Assembly: GCA_964553915.1 (NCBI GenBank)
Contig: CAZKMM010000036.1
Span: forward strand, 1 to 19,688
DNA: 19,688 bases
Direction of reading: 5' to 3'
Origin: CAZKMM01 sp964553915
GTDB taxonomy: Bacteria > RBG-13-61-14 > DRUE01
Part shown: piece after piece, positions 7,002 to 15,304 of the stretch
Numbering within the stretch: the first letter of the stretch is position 1
Layout: every line of letters starts with the position of its first letter
The notes under the pieces: model-generated
Seen by the model: the letters and a program-made list of their open reading frames with translations, nothing else
Told to the model about the DNA's origin: nothing
The model's database searches: none
Program-made: the position numbers and the translations under genes

Positions 7002-9257
7002 GTGAAAAATAAGCATGCCAGCTCCTTTTTGGTTTTTTTCTTGCTCTTGGGATTTGGGGTTTTTCTCTTTGGAAAAGATATCTCTGCCCCTTCCAAGCTG
7101 TATTTCCATGCAGTGCGGGACCCAAATCCCTGGCTGGTATCTTATCCCTGGCGAAATTATCTGAGAGAATGCTTTTTTTCCGGAGAATTTCCTCTCTGGA
7201 ATCCTTACAATGGACTGGGCGAGCCTTTTTTAGCAAATTATCAATCCGGGGTATTTTCTTTTCTCCGCTATCCTTTTTATTTCTTGCCTTTTTCTCTGGT
7301 GATGGTTCCTTATTTACTTTTTCGGCTGGTTTTTGCCGGGCTGGGAGCCTGGCTTTTTGCCCGAAAAATCGGGCTCAAGCCTGCTTCCTGCCTGGTGGTA
7401 GGAATGGGATTTATGGGTTCAGGCTATCTGGTGCAGTATTTAAATAATCAACATCTGGTCATTGACCTTTTAATTCCCTATTCCCTTTTAGCTGGCGAGC
7501 GAATTCTGGAGCGGGCAAGCCTGAAAAATTTTTTGCTTCTGGCTGGGGTTTTGGTTCTGATTATCTTGGGCGGTCAGCCCGGAGCTGGAATCTGCACTTT
7601 AGGATTTGCCGGAGCTTATTTCCTCTTTCGGAGCTGGAGCAGAGGTCAGCTTCGGGCGAGCTGGATTTTTCTGCTCGGACTTTTTCTGGCTTTGAATTTC
7701 TGCTGGATTCAATTACTTCCTTTTCTGGAAGCAATTCCTCAGAGCTGGACCTATCATCCTCCGGGCTGGGCAGAGGCTCATCTGGAAATCAAAACCTTTG
7801 CCAGCCTGCTTTCTCCTTTAATCTTCGGAAGAGGAGATATAATTCCCTTTCCGATTCAAAAAACCTTTCCCTGGCTGGGCGTGTCGGTTTTTGTTCTTGC
7901 TCTTATCCAGATTTTTCAGTTGAAAAATTCCCGCTCTATTTTTAGTTTTTTCGGGCTGATGGTTATTTTCTGCCTCGGAATAGTATATGGACTTTTGGGC
8001 TTTAACCTGATTCCGGATTTGCCGGGATTTAATCGGGTGAGCTGGTTTAAATACCTTCAGCCAATCATTACCTTTTCTGCTCTGGTGCTGGCAGGTGCCG
8101 GACTGGAGAAGGCTTTTTCCTCTCAGAAAAAAACTCCCCTCGCCGGAATAATTATATTTGTAATTTTAATTACACTTTTTGGCTGGGTTTATGCCCGGGG
8201 ATTTCCAGAAATAAAATACTGGGCAAATCTGGGAACAATCTTGATTCTCCTTATCGCAGGCACAGGATTTTTATCTCTTTATCTTTTAAAAAACCGAGCA
8301 GGAAAAACGATATTACTGGGGCTAATTTTCCTGGAGCCTCTACTCTGGCATCATACCGCAGACCGGGCAAAATTCTGGGTAAATCTGGGAAAAGCAGAGC
8401 TGGGACTTTTCAAAACCCTCTCTCAAAAAGCTGGGAATTATCGGGTAGCAGGAGAGCCTCAGGTCTGGATAGCCAACCAGGGACTTTTAATTCCCTTTTA
8501 TGACCTTTCAATAAATGATGCTTTAATTCCCGAGCGGTATCTGAATTTAATTTATTACCTCAACCACTACCAAAGCGAGCAAGAATTATATAATGACTTT
8601 TTTGCCTTTCATTCCCTTCGCTTAAAAGAATCTGCCCTGGAAAATCCCTTAAGCCAGCTCTTAAATTTAAAATATTTTGTGAAAAAAAACCCTCCTGGAG
8701 ATAAAAAATTTCTCACCCTTGCCTTTTCTAAAAAGCAAAAGCCCAAATTTACCCATACCGCTCTTTATGGAGACCCGCTTTATCTTCTGGAGCAAAAAAA
8801 TCCTCTTAAAAGATTCTTCTTTCCTCAAAATCTGATTCGGGCAGAAAATCCCAAAGAAAGCTTTTCTCTGCTTCTGCAATTAAAAGAGATTCACCGCCAG
8901 GCAGTAATTGAAGGATATCCAGAGCGGGAAAAGAAAATTTTGACTTTTTCCCAACCCAGGATTTTGAACCGGGAATTATCCCGGCAGAGACTGGGTCTGG
9001 AATATCAGGCAGAAGCTCCGGGTTTTGCGGTTTTTGTAGAGCAGTATTATGTGGGCTGGAAAGCATATCTGGATGGCAGGGAGATAAAAATCTATCCTGC
9101 GGATTACCTGCTTCGGGGAGTGTTTCTTCCTGCAGGTGAACATCGCCTGGAAATGAGATATGAGCCAGTGGGATTTAAAATTGGCTTGTGGGGATTCCTT
9201 GCTGGAGCAATTATTCTCCTGATTTTATTCGTTCCAAAAGTCCGGGAGCATCATTGA
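7002..9257 (+). CDS. Large polytopic membrane protein, YfhO-like (GT-C glycosyltransferase fold)
   Basis: The 751-residue protein has about a dozen hydrophobic helices, starting with one at 9-24. A long first outer loop contains FPLWNPYNGLGEP (63-75), and a further helix closes the C terminus. A soluble beta-rich segment before that helix contains YYVGWKAYLDG and LPAGEHRLEMRYEP. These are hallmarks of YfhO-type membrane proteins, a GT-C-like family linked to transfer of sugars from lipid carriers onto cell-surface polymers or lipids. Substrate and acceptor cannot be read from the sequence. The start is GTG at 7002, in the same frame as rnfE, with a poor ribosome binding site (AGGG almost abutting the GTG). 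The first helix would be damaged by a later start, so GTG is preferred. The last 47 bases overlap dnaK on the other strand. It could be cotranscribed with rnf, but no functional link to Rnf is evident. Confidence 0.78.
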   Translation: MKNKHASSFLVFFLLLGFGVFLFGKDISAPSKLYFHAVRDPNPWLVSYPWRNYLRECFFSGEFPLWNPYNGLGEPFLANYQSGVFSFLRYPFYFLPFSLVMVPYLLFRLVFAGLGAWLFARKIGLKPASCLVVGMGFMGSGYLVQYLNNQHLVIDLLIPYSLLAGERILERASLKNFLLLAGVLVLIILGGQPGAGICTLGFAGAYFLFRSWSRGQLRASWIFLLGLFLALNFCWIQLLPFLEAIPQSWTYHPPGWAEAHLEIKTFASLLSPLIFGRGDIIPFPIQKTFPWLGVSVFVLALIQIFQLKNSRSIFSFFGLMVIFCLGIVYGLLGFNLIPDLPGFNRVSWFKYLQPIITFSALVLAGAGLEKAFSSQKKTPLAGIIIFVILITLFGWVYARGFPEIKYWANLGTILILLIAGTGFLSLYLLKNRAGKTILLGLIFLEPLLWHHTADRAKFWVNLGKAELGLFKTLSQKAGNYRVAGEPQVWIANQGLLIPFYDLSINDALIPERYLNLIYYLNHYQSEQELYNDFFAFHSLRLKESALENPLSQLLNLKYFVKKNPPGDKKFLTLAFSKKQKPKFTHTALYGDPLYLLEQKNPLKRFFFPQNLIRAENPKESFSLLLQLKEIHRQAVIEGYPEREKKILTFSQPRILNRELSRQRLGLEYQAEAPGFAVFVEQYYVGWKAYLDGREIKIYPADYLLRGVFLPAGEHRLEMRYEPVGFKIGLWGFLAGAIILLILFVPKVREHH

Positions 9258-11022
9258 TATACTTTCTAATTTCTTCTAAGTCGCCGAACTCTATACTCCT
9301 TCTTGCCTTCTCCAAAAATTTCTTGGCTTCCTTCTCCAGGCTCGGTGGAATCTCTTTATTTTCTTTTAATGCTCTTTCAATTTTAACTATTTCCCGGTCC
9401 AGGTCGCTACAGGCTTTTTCCAGGTCAGATTTGACCTTCAGCTCTACCTCATATTCTCTGCTCCGGTCCACCATCCATTGAATTTCCTGCTCGGTAAGTC
9501 CACTGGAAGCAGTAACCGTGATGGACTGCTCCTGTCCGGTATCCATATCCCGGGCAGAGACACTGACAATCCCATCAGAATCTATGTCAAAGGTGACTTC
9601 AATTTCCGGCTCTCCTCTTTTTGCCGGACGAATTCCGGTAAGCATAAATTCACCCAAAAGCTCGTTTTCTGCAGCTCTCTCGCTCTCTCCCTGAAGCACA
9701 ATAATCTTCACCGCTCGCTGATTATCTGCCGCGGTAGTAAAGATATGGCTGGCATGAGTGGGTATCGGCGTGTTCTTTTCAATAATCTTGGTAAAGAACC
9801 CGCCAAAAGTAGCAATGCCCAGACTCAAAGGAGTAACATCCAGCAAAAGCAGGTCTTCGCCCTTTTCTTTCTTTTCTTCCTCGGTCATAGTCAGGGCGTG
9901 AGCCTGAATAGCAGCACCGATTGCCACCGCCTCATCTGGATTGATTCCTTTTCTGGGCGGTTTCCCAAAGAATTTACCCACCCGCTCCTGAATTTTTGGC
10001 ATTCGGGTCTGACCACCTACCAGGATTACCTCATCAATATCCTCGGGATTCAGCCCGGCTGCGTCCAGGGTCTTTTCGCAGATGCTGATGGTGCGTTCAA
10101 TCAGGTCTTCAGTCAGCTCTTCTAACTTTTCCCGGGTAAGCACCACCTCCAGATGAAGCGGACCTTTATCACTGGTAGCAATAAAGGGAAGGCTGATTTG
10201 AGTTTGGGGAACAGCGCTCAGCTCACATTTAGCTTTTTCTGCTGCGTCCTTGAGTCTTTGAAGCGCCATTTTATCTTTTCGGAGATTTATTCCTTCCTGT
10301 GCCTGAAAGGTCTCTGCCAGCCAGTCAATAATTCGGTCATCAAAATCATCTCCGCCCAGATAAGTATCTCCTGCGGTGCTGATTACCTCAAACACCCCCT
10401 CGCTGATTTCCAGAATGGAAATATCAAAGGTTCCTCCCCCCAGGTCATAAACCGCGATGGTCTGGTCCAATTTTTTTCCGTAGCCATAAGCTAAGGCGGC
10501 CGCGGTTGGCTCATTGATAATCCGCAAAACTTCCAGGCCGGCAATTTTCCCGGCATCTTTAGTAGCCTGGCGTTGATTATCATTGAAATAAGCCGGAACC
10601 GTTATCACCGCTTCATTGACCGGCTCGCCCAGATATTCCTCTGCCACCCGGCGCATCTCCTGAAGAATCATTGCCCCAATCTCAGGCAGACTGAATTCCT
10701 GCCCCCCTGCCCTCACCCGAACATCTCCGTGCGGACCCTCTGCAATTTCATAAGGATATGTTGCTTTAGCTTTTTTTACCTCCGGAGAATCATAGCGCCT
10801 TCCGATCAATCGCTTGGAGGCATAAATAGTGTTCTCCGCATTGGTAATCATTTGCCTTTTTGCCAGATGTCCGACCAATCTCCGCCCGCCCTCATCAAAC
10901 GCCACCACCGAAGGAGTGGTGCGGTAGCCCCCCTTATTGGGAATTACCTTTGCCTGACCATTTTCCACCACCGCCACGCAGGAATAAGTGGTGCCAAGGT
11001 CAATGCCGATAGCTTTACCCAT
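9211..11022 (-). CDS. dnaK: Hsp70 chaperone DnaK (short C terminus)
   Basis: DnaK is the ATP-dependent Hsp70 chaperone. The nucleotide-binding domain is complete: GIDLGTT (6-12), NEPTAAALAYG (170-180), DLGGGTFD (193-200) and ILVGGQTRMP (333-342). The interdomain linker DLLLLDVTPLS is at 390-400. The substrate-binding sandwich and a helical lid (from about 508) follow. At 603 residues it lacks the long flexible tail with an acidic end found in many bacterial DnaKs, and the lid sequence (520-600) diverges from the usual pattern. No grpE or hrcA is nearby, so it may be a second, specialised DnaK rather than the main heat-shock copy. Purine-rich GGGGAG motifs precede the ATG. It lies 15 bases after the DnaJ-like gene, an obvious partner. 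Its last 47 bases overlap the convergent YfhO-like gene. Confidence 0.95.
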   Translation of the reverse strand: MGKAIGIDLGTTYSCVAVVENGQAKVIPNKGGYRTTPSVVAFDEGGRRLVGHLAKRQMITNAENTIYASKRLIGRRYDSPEVKKAKATYPYEIAEGPHGDVRVRAGGQEFSLPEIGAMILQEMRRVAEEYLGEPVNEAVITVPAYFNDNQRQATKDAGKIAGLEVLRIINEPTAAALAYGYGKKLDQTIAVYDLGGGTFDISILEISEGVFEVISTAGDTYLGGDDFDDRIIDWLAETFQAQEGINLRKDKMALQRLKDAAEKAKCELSAVPQTQISLPFIATSDKGPLHLEVVLTREKLEELTEDLIERTISICEKTLDAAGLNPEDIDEVILVGGQTRMPKIQERVGKFFGKPPRKGINPDEAVAIGAAIQAHALTMTEEEKKEKGEDLLLLDVTPLSLGIATFGGFFTKIIEKNTPIPTHASHIFTTAADNQRAVKIIVLQGESERAAENELLGEFMLTGIRPAKRGEPEIEVTFDIDSDGIVSVSARDMDTGQEQSITVTASSGLTEQEIQWMVDRSREYEVELKVKSDLEKACSDLDREIVKIERALKENKEIPPSLEKEAKKFLEKARRSIEFGDLEEIRKYINDAPGLLERIKSGE

Positions 11023-11037
11023 TCTTCTCCCCTCCCC

Positions 11038-12306
11038 TTAGCCTCGCCTTAGAGCTTTAAGCTCTTTCTGGGCTTCTTTGAGCCTGGGATTAAGCGCCAG
11101 AGCTTTTTCAAACTGAACCTCCGCGGCTCTTTTTTGTCCCAGCCCTTTATATGCCAATCCCAATAAATAATAATATTCTGGTTTTTTTTCATCAATTTCC
11201 AGCAATTTCAAAATAATTCCTCTTGCTCTTTCAAAGCTGTTTAAATATTTTACCATAATTTCTGCGCTTCTGAAAAGTATCTTCGGATTCTCCGGAGCAA
11301 TTTTTAGAGCTTCGGAATATTTACGATAAGCCAGCTGATATTCCCCACTCTCCTGAGCAGAAAGCCCCTGCTGAAAAAGAACCTCTGCCTGGTTCTGCTT
11401 TTCTAACTGCTCTAATCGCTCCAGCTCCTTCTGGTATTTCTTTCCTCCCAAGGGGTCAAGCTGGATTGCCAGTTTCAGATTGGTGCGGGCAGATTTAAAA
11501 TTACCCCGACGAATATCCTCCAGAGCCAGTTGATAAATTCGCTCCGCCTTTTGCACCTGCCCGTAAATTGGGCTTTTTTTCAGCTTTTCTTTCATCTTCT
11601 CCAGCTTCTCTTTTTTCACCTCTTCTTTATCTCGGGTCAAGCCGAGCTTGAGCTTGGGACCAGTATAAACCTTTTTACTTACCTCCAGACTCAATTCAAA
11701 ATCTGCTCCTTCCACTCCCCTTTCTTTAAGCTGATTCAGATACTCCTCTTTTCTTTGCGGGTCAAGCAAAACCTGATACGCGGTATTGATGTGCTTGAAA
11801 ACCTCCTGAAGACAACGCCGAAATTCCGGCTCAACCTTCCGATAGTACCGGTCTGGATGAAATACCTTGCTCAACTGAAAATAAGCCTTTTTTATCTCCT
11901 TCCGGTCCGCCTCCCGGCTCACCCCTAAAAGCTGAAAGTAATCTATCCTGGGAAGAATCTCATAAAGCTTTTCCACATATTCCTTAAATCCCTCTCCTTT
12001 GGGAACCTTTGCCGGGTCTATGATAATCCGGGCTGGAGCTTTTTCTTCTCTGGGCTTGACTCTCTGCTCCTGTCGGGGCTGGTGAATTGTTATCACACCC
12101 TTCTCCACCAGAGATTGAATTAATTTAAAAGTCTGCTCCTTTCCCAGACCAGTCAAAGAAACCAGATGCCGAACCCGAACCTGACCATCTATCCGGGATA
12201 AAATAAACCCTTCCTCCGGGGTGATGTTCAGACTCTTTAAATCCACTGCCTCGCAGAGCAGGGGGATAGCCTCCTCTGAGATGTTCGGTTTTCCCGGCTC
12301 GGTCAT
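11038..12306 (-). CDS. J-domain protein with N-terminal winged-helix-like segment and C-terminal TPR repeats
   Basis: This 422-residue protein is a probable DnaK co-chaperone. The J domain spans about 121-190 and contains the essential HPD tripeptide (150-152) within KVFHPDRYY, preceded by DYFQLLGVSREADRKEIKKAY. The N-terminal 25-75 reads like a small winged-helix fold (ILSRIDGQVRVRHLVSLTGL), of the kind found in some deltaproteobacterial J-domain proteins. A basic, charged region (225-247) follows the J domain. The C-terminal part contains about four TPR-like repeats (roughly 250-283, 305-338, 340-372 and 376-409), for example YYLLGLAYKGLGQKRAAEVQFEKAL. It lacks the Gly/Phe region, zinc fingers and C-terminal domains of classical DnaJ. 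Its ATG overlaps the argF stop (ATGA), so it is probably translated from the arg transcript, and dnaK follows 15 bases later. Confidence 0.88.
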   Translation of the reverse strand: MTEPGKPNISEEAIPLLCEAVDLKSLNITPEEGFILSRIDGQVRVRHLVSLTGLGKEQTFKLIQSLVEKGVITIHQPRQEQRVKPREEKAPARIIIDPAKVPKGEGFKEYVEKLYEILPRIDYFQLLGVSREADRKEIKKAYFQLSKVFHPDRYYRKVEPEFRRCLQEVFKHINTAYQVLLDPQRKEEYLNQLKERGVEGADFELSLEVSKKVYTGPKLKLGLTRDKEEVKKEKLEKMKEKLKKSPIYGQVQKAERIYQLALEDIRRGNFKSARTNLKLAIQLDPLGGKKYQKELERLEQLEKQNQAEVLFQQGLSAQESGEYQLAYRKYSEALKIAPENPKILFRSAEIMVKYLNSFERARGIILKLLEIDEKKPEYYYLLGLAYKGLGQKRAAEVQFEKALALNPRLKEAQKELKALRRG

Positions 12307-13226
12307 TTTATCTCTCCGAGCAAAAGAAATTCTAAAATAGCCTTCTGGGTGTGAAGCCGATTTTCCGCCTGCTCAAAAATCAGCTCCGCATAGCTCTCCA
12401 GAACCTCCTCGGTGATTTCCTCCCCCCGATGAGCAGGAAGACAGTGAAGAACCATCGGCTTCCCGCCTGCCTCCTTGAGCAAATCAGAATTTACCTGAAA
12501 TCCCTGAAAAGCCTTTTTCCGCTCCTCGCTCTCTTTCTCCTGCCCCATACTCACCCAGACATCAGTATAAATCACCTGTGCTCCTCTTACTGCGGACTTC
12601 GGGTCTGTAAAATGCTGGAAATTCAACCTGCCTTTCTCCTCTGCTTTTTTATAAACCTCAGAAGACGGCTCAAATCCCGGAGGAGAAGCGAGCCGAAGCT
12701 CAAACCCGAGCAGGGCACAGGCATTAAGCCAGGAATTAAAAACATTATTAGCATCGCCAATAAAAGCCAGGGTCATCTTTTCTATCTCCACCCCTGCTTC
12801 CTGAAGGGTAAAAAGGTCAGAGATAATCTGACAGGGATGGTATAAATCAGTCAGGGCATTGACCAGGGGAATTGAGGACCAGCGAGCCAGCTCCACTAAA
12901 TCTGAATGCCTATTCCCCCGCACTACCAGAGCATCTAAATATCTACTCAAAACCCGGGCGGTATCACAGAGGGGCTCGCCCCGGCTTAACTGCATCTGCT
13001 CCGGGCTCAAATAAATTGCCTGAGCCCCCAATTGATAAATTCCCACCTCAAAACTTACCCGGGTGCGGGTGGAACGCTTCTCAAAAAGCATTCCAATGCT
13101 TTTGCCTAAAAGAGGTTGATAAATTTTGCCAGATTTCTGTTCCTTTTTCAGCTGGTCAGTTCGGGCAATCAGGGCAAATAACTGCTCCCGCTCCAAATCC
13201 AGAAGGCTCAATAAATGCCTGGGCAT
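12303..13226 (-). CDS. argF: Ornithine carbamoyltransferase ArgF
   Basis: ArgF joins carbamoyl phosphate to ornithine to make citrulline in arginine synthesis. The 307-residue length is normal. The carbamoyl-phosphate-binding STRTR is at 52-56, HPCQ at 130-133, and the ornithine-loop DVWVSMG at 222-228. The catalytic HCLPAHRGEEI is at 261-271, with C262 the conserved cysteine. The SMG loop favours ornithine rather than N-acetylornithine as substrate. GAGGAG lies about eight bases before the ATG and is shared with the end of argD; the two genes are two bases apart. It overlaps the next gene by four bases. An anabolic role is inferred from the argB and argD neighbours. Confidence 0.97.
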   Translation of the reverse strand: MPRHLLSLLDLEREQLFALIARTDQLKKEQKSGKIYQPLLGKSIGMLFEKRSTRTRVSFEVGIYQLGAQAIYLSPEQMQLSRGEPLCDTARVLSRYLDALVVRGNRHSDLVELARWSSIPLVNALTDLYHPCQIISDLFTLQEAGVEIEKMTLAFIGDANNVFNSWLNACALLGFELRLASPPGFEPSSEVYKKAEEKGRLNFQHFTDPKSAVRGAQVIYTDVWVSMGQEKESEERKKAFQGFQVNSDLLKEAGGKPMVLHCLPAHRGEEITEEVLESYAELIFEQAENRLHTQKAILEFLLLGEIK

Positions 13227-13228
13227 AT

Positions 13229-14425
13229 TTATTTCTCCTCCATCTCCAGTTCTTTTAGCACCTGGTCAAAAATTTCCAGCGCCCGGTCAATCTCCTCTTT
13301 TTTAACAATTAACGGAGGCAGAAATCTCACCACCCTTTCCTGGGTAAGATTAACCAGCAGGCCTTTTTCCCGGATCTTTTCTATTACCTGAGCAGGATTT
13401 TTTAAATTCAGCTCCACCCCGAGCATCAAGCCAACCCCCCGAACCTCCTTAATAGAGGGGTGATGCTTTTTCAATTCCTTAAGCAGAGAAAGAAAATACC
13501 TTCCCAGCCGGTCTGCCTGCTCCCAGAGTTTTTCTTCTAAAACTACCTCCATCACCGCCTTTCCTGCCCGGCAGGCAAGATGATTTCCACCAAAAGTTGA
13601 AGCATGGCTGGAGGGAGTGAACGCCTTCGCCACCTCTTTTTTCGCCAGCATCGCTCCAATCGGCACCCCATTACCCAGTGCTTTGGCTAAAGTAATAATA
13701 TCCGGCTCCAGCTCTGCCCATTGATAGCCAAATAACTTTCCGAGCCTGCCGATGCCGGTCTGAACCTCATCAATAATCAAAAGCACACCCTCTTTTTCGC
13801 AGAGCTCCTTTAATCCGGAAAAAAATTCCCGGGGCGCCGGATTCACTCCGCCCTCTCCCTGCACCACCTCTAAAAGAACCGCACAGGTATTTTTGCTCAC
13901 AGCAGATTTTACCTGTTTCAGATTACCGAATTCCACAAACTTAAATCCCTCCAGAAGTGGCTCAAAGCCTTTATGAAATTTCTCCTGACCGGTGGCGCTC
14001 AGGCTTCCAAAAGTTCTTCCGTGAAAAGAATTTTTAAAGCAGATAATCTCATACCCACCTTTTCCTTTTTCCCGGCTGTATTTCCGGGCAAGCTTGAGCG
14101 CAGATTCATTTGCCTCGGTGCCAGAATTACAGAAAAAAGCCTGGTCCAGCGAGGAATTTTCCACCAAAAGCTCTGCCAGTTCTATCTGGGGCTGGATATA
14201 AAAAAGATTGGTGGTATGAAGCAGTTTTTCTGCCTGTTCCTTAATGGCAGAAACCACCCGGGGATGACAATGCCCCAGGTTCAGAGATGCCAAGCCGGAG
14301 ATAAAATCCAGATATTCCCTTCCCTGTTCATCCCAGACCCGGGTGCCTTTTCCCCGAACCAATAAAAGCGGATACCTGCGATAAGTGGGAATTAAAACCT
14401 GCTCTGCTCTTTCCTGCCAGTTCAT
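13229..14425 (-). CDS. argD: Acetylornithine aminotransferase ArgD
   Basis: ArgD is a PLP-dependent class III aminotransferase that converts N-acetylglutamate semialdehyde to N-acetylornithine using glutamate. It may also act on the succinyl-diaminopimelate pathway intermediate, as many ArgD enzymes do. The 398 residues show the cofactor phosphate-binding SGTEANE (101-107), the KNSFHGRTFGSLSATG segment, and IIDEVQTGIGR with D219 at the pyridine nitrogen. ITLAKALGNG carries the Schiff-base lysine K248, and ASTFGGNHLAC follows. In the usual E-P-x-Q-G-E-G motif the proline is a valine (EVVQGEGG, 186-193), a minor deviation. The ribosome binding site is weak; TAAGG touches the ATG, so coupling to argB ten bases upstream may matter. 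Confidence 0.97.
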   Translation of the reverse strand: MNWQERAEQVLIPTYRRYPLLLVRGKGTRVWDEQGREYLDFISGLASLNLGHCHPRVVSAIKEQAEKLLHTTNLFYIQPQIELAELLVENSSLDQAFFCNSGTEANESALKLARKYSREKGKGGYEIICFKNSFHGRTFGSLSATGQEKFHKGFEPLLEGFKFVEFGNLKQVKSAVSKNTCAVLLEVVQGEGGVNPAPREFFSGLKELCEKEGVLLIIDEVQTGIGRLGKLFGYQWAELEPDIITLAKALGNGVPIGAMLAKKEVAKAFTPSSHASTFGGNHLACRAGKAVMEVVLEEKLWEQADRLGRYFLSLLKELKKHHPSIKEVRGVGLMLGVELNLKNPAQVIEKIREKGLLVNLTQERVVRFLPPLIVKKEEIDRALEIFDQVLKELEMEEK

Positions 14426-14434
14426 CCTTAAATA

Positions 14435-15280
14435 CTATAAATAGATTTCAGTTCCCAGCCCCTGGTCAGTAAAAATCTCTAAAAGCAAAGAATGAGCCAC
14501 CCTGCCATCTATGATATGAGCCTTATTCACCCCGCTCCGAAGCGCCTCCAGACAGCACTGAACCTTGGGAACCATCCCTCCGGAAATAATCCCCTTCTTT
14601 ATCATCCTGCTGGCTTCTCCGGCGTGAAGGGAACCTAAAAGCTCTCCCTTTTGATTCTTCACTCCTTCCACATCCGTAAGCAAAATTAACTTTTCCGCTC
14701 CCAGAGCCCCGGCAATCGCCCCAGCAGCTAAATCCGCATTAATATTATAAACCGCTCCCTTCTCATCCACTCCCACCGGAGCAATTACCGGAATAAACCC
14801 GCTTTTAGTAAGCTGAAGAATCAACTGAGAATTAACCTTTTCCACCACTCCCACTGCTCCAAGCTCGGATTGAAAATGTTGCTTTGCCAGAATCATCATT
14901 CCATCCTTGCCGGAAAGCCCGAGGGCTTTTCCTCCCACCAGATTGATTTTCATCACCAGCTGGCGGTTTAATTTCCCGCAAAGCACCATCTCCACCACTT
15001 CCATAGATTGTTCATCAGTGGCTCTCAAGCCCTCCACTTTTTCTACCTTGATTCCCATTCGCTCCATCATTTTATCTAACTGGGGACCGCCTCCATGCAC
15101 CAGCACCGGCTCAATTCCCACTTCCTTTAAAAGCACAATATCCCGGGCAAAAGCATCAAGAAGCTCCTCATCCTCAAAGAGCTTTCCCCCCAGCTTGAGC
15201 ACCATTATTTTACCCCGAAAGCGCTGAATATAAGGAAGCGCCTCTACTAGAATTCGGGCACGCTCCAGCTTCTTTTCCAT
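14435..15280 (-). CDS. argB: Acetylglutamate kinase ArgB, arginine-sensitive type by motif
   Basis: ArgB phosphorylates N-acetylglutamate, the committed step of arginine synthesis. The 281-residue protein has the nucleotide-site KLGGK (29-33), HGGGPQ (62-67), the substrate-region RATDEQSMEVVEMVLCGKLNR, GLSGKDG (121-127), NINADLAAGAIA (179-190) and LLTDVEGV (200-207). The N-terminal extra helix (RARILVEALPYIQRF) and the C-terminal GLGTEI motif are the features that mark hexameric, arginine-inhibited enzymes, so feedback inhibition by arginine is likely (inference from family knowledge). The usual KYGG tyrosine is a leucine here. The ribosome binding site is modest (GCGGAAAG just before ATG). 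It starts 24 bases after the response-regulator gene. Confidence 0.97.
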   Translation of the reverse strand: MEKKLERARILVEALPYIQRFRGKIMVLKLGGKLFEDEELLDAFARDIVLLKEVGIEPVLVHGGGPQLDKMMERMGIKVEKVEGLRATDEQSMEVVEMVLCGKLNRQLVMKINLVGGKALGLSGKDGMMILAKQHFQSELGAVGVVEKVNSQLILQLTKSGFIPVIAPVGVDEKGAVYNINADLAAGAIAGALGAEKLILLTDVEGVKNQKGELLGSLHAGEASRMIKKGIISGGMVPKVQCCLEALRSGVNKAHIIDGRVAHSLLLEIFTDQGLGTEIYL

Positions 15281-15304
15281 CTTTCCGCTCTCTTTTTTAC
15301 TTTT

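Noticed and set aside
9258..9300. Possible terminator just after the YfhO-like gene
   Set aside because: No stem-loop with a T-run is visible on either strand around the convergent ends.
9478..10125. 215-codon open frame antisense to dnaK
   Set aside because: It lies wholly inside a clear dnaK gene, its translation has no recognisable motif, and its openness follows from dnaK codon use.
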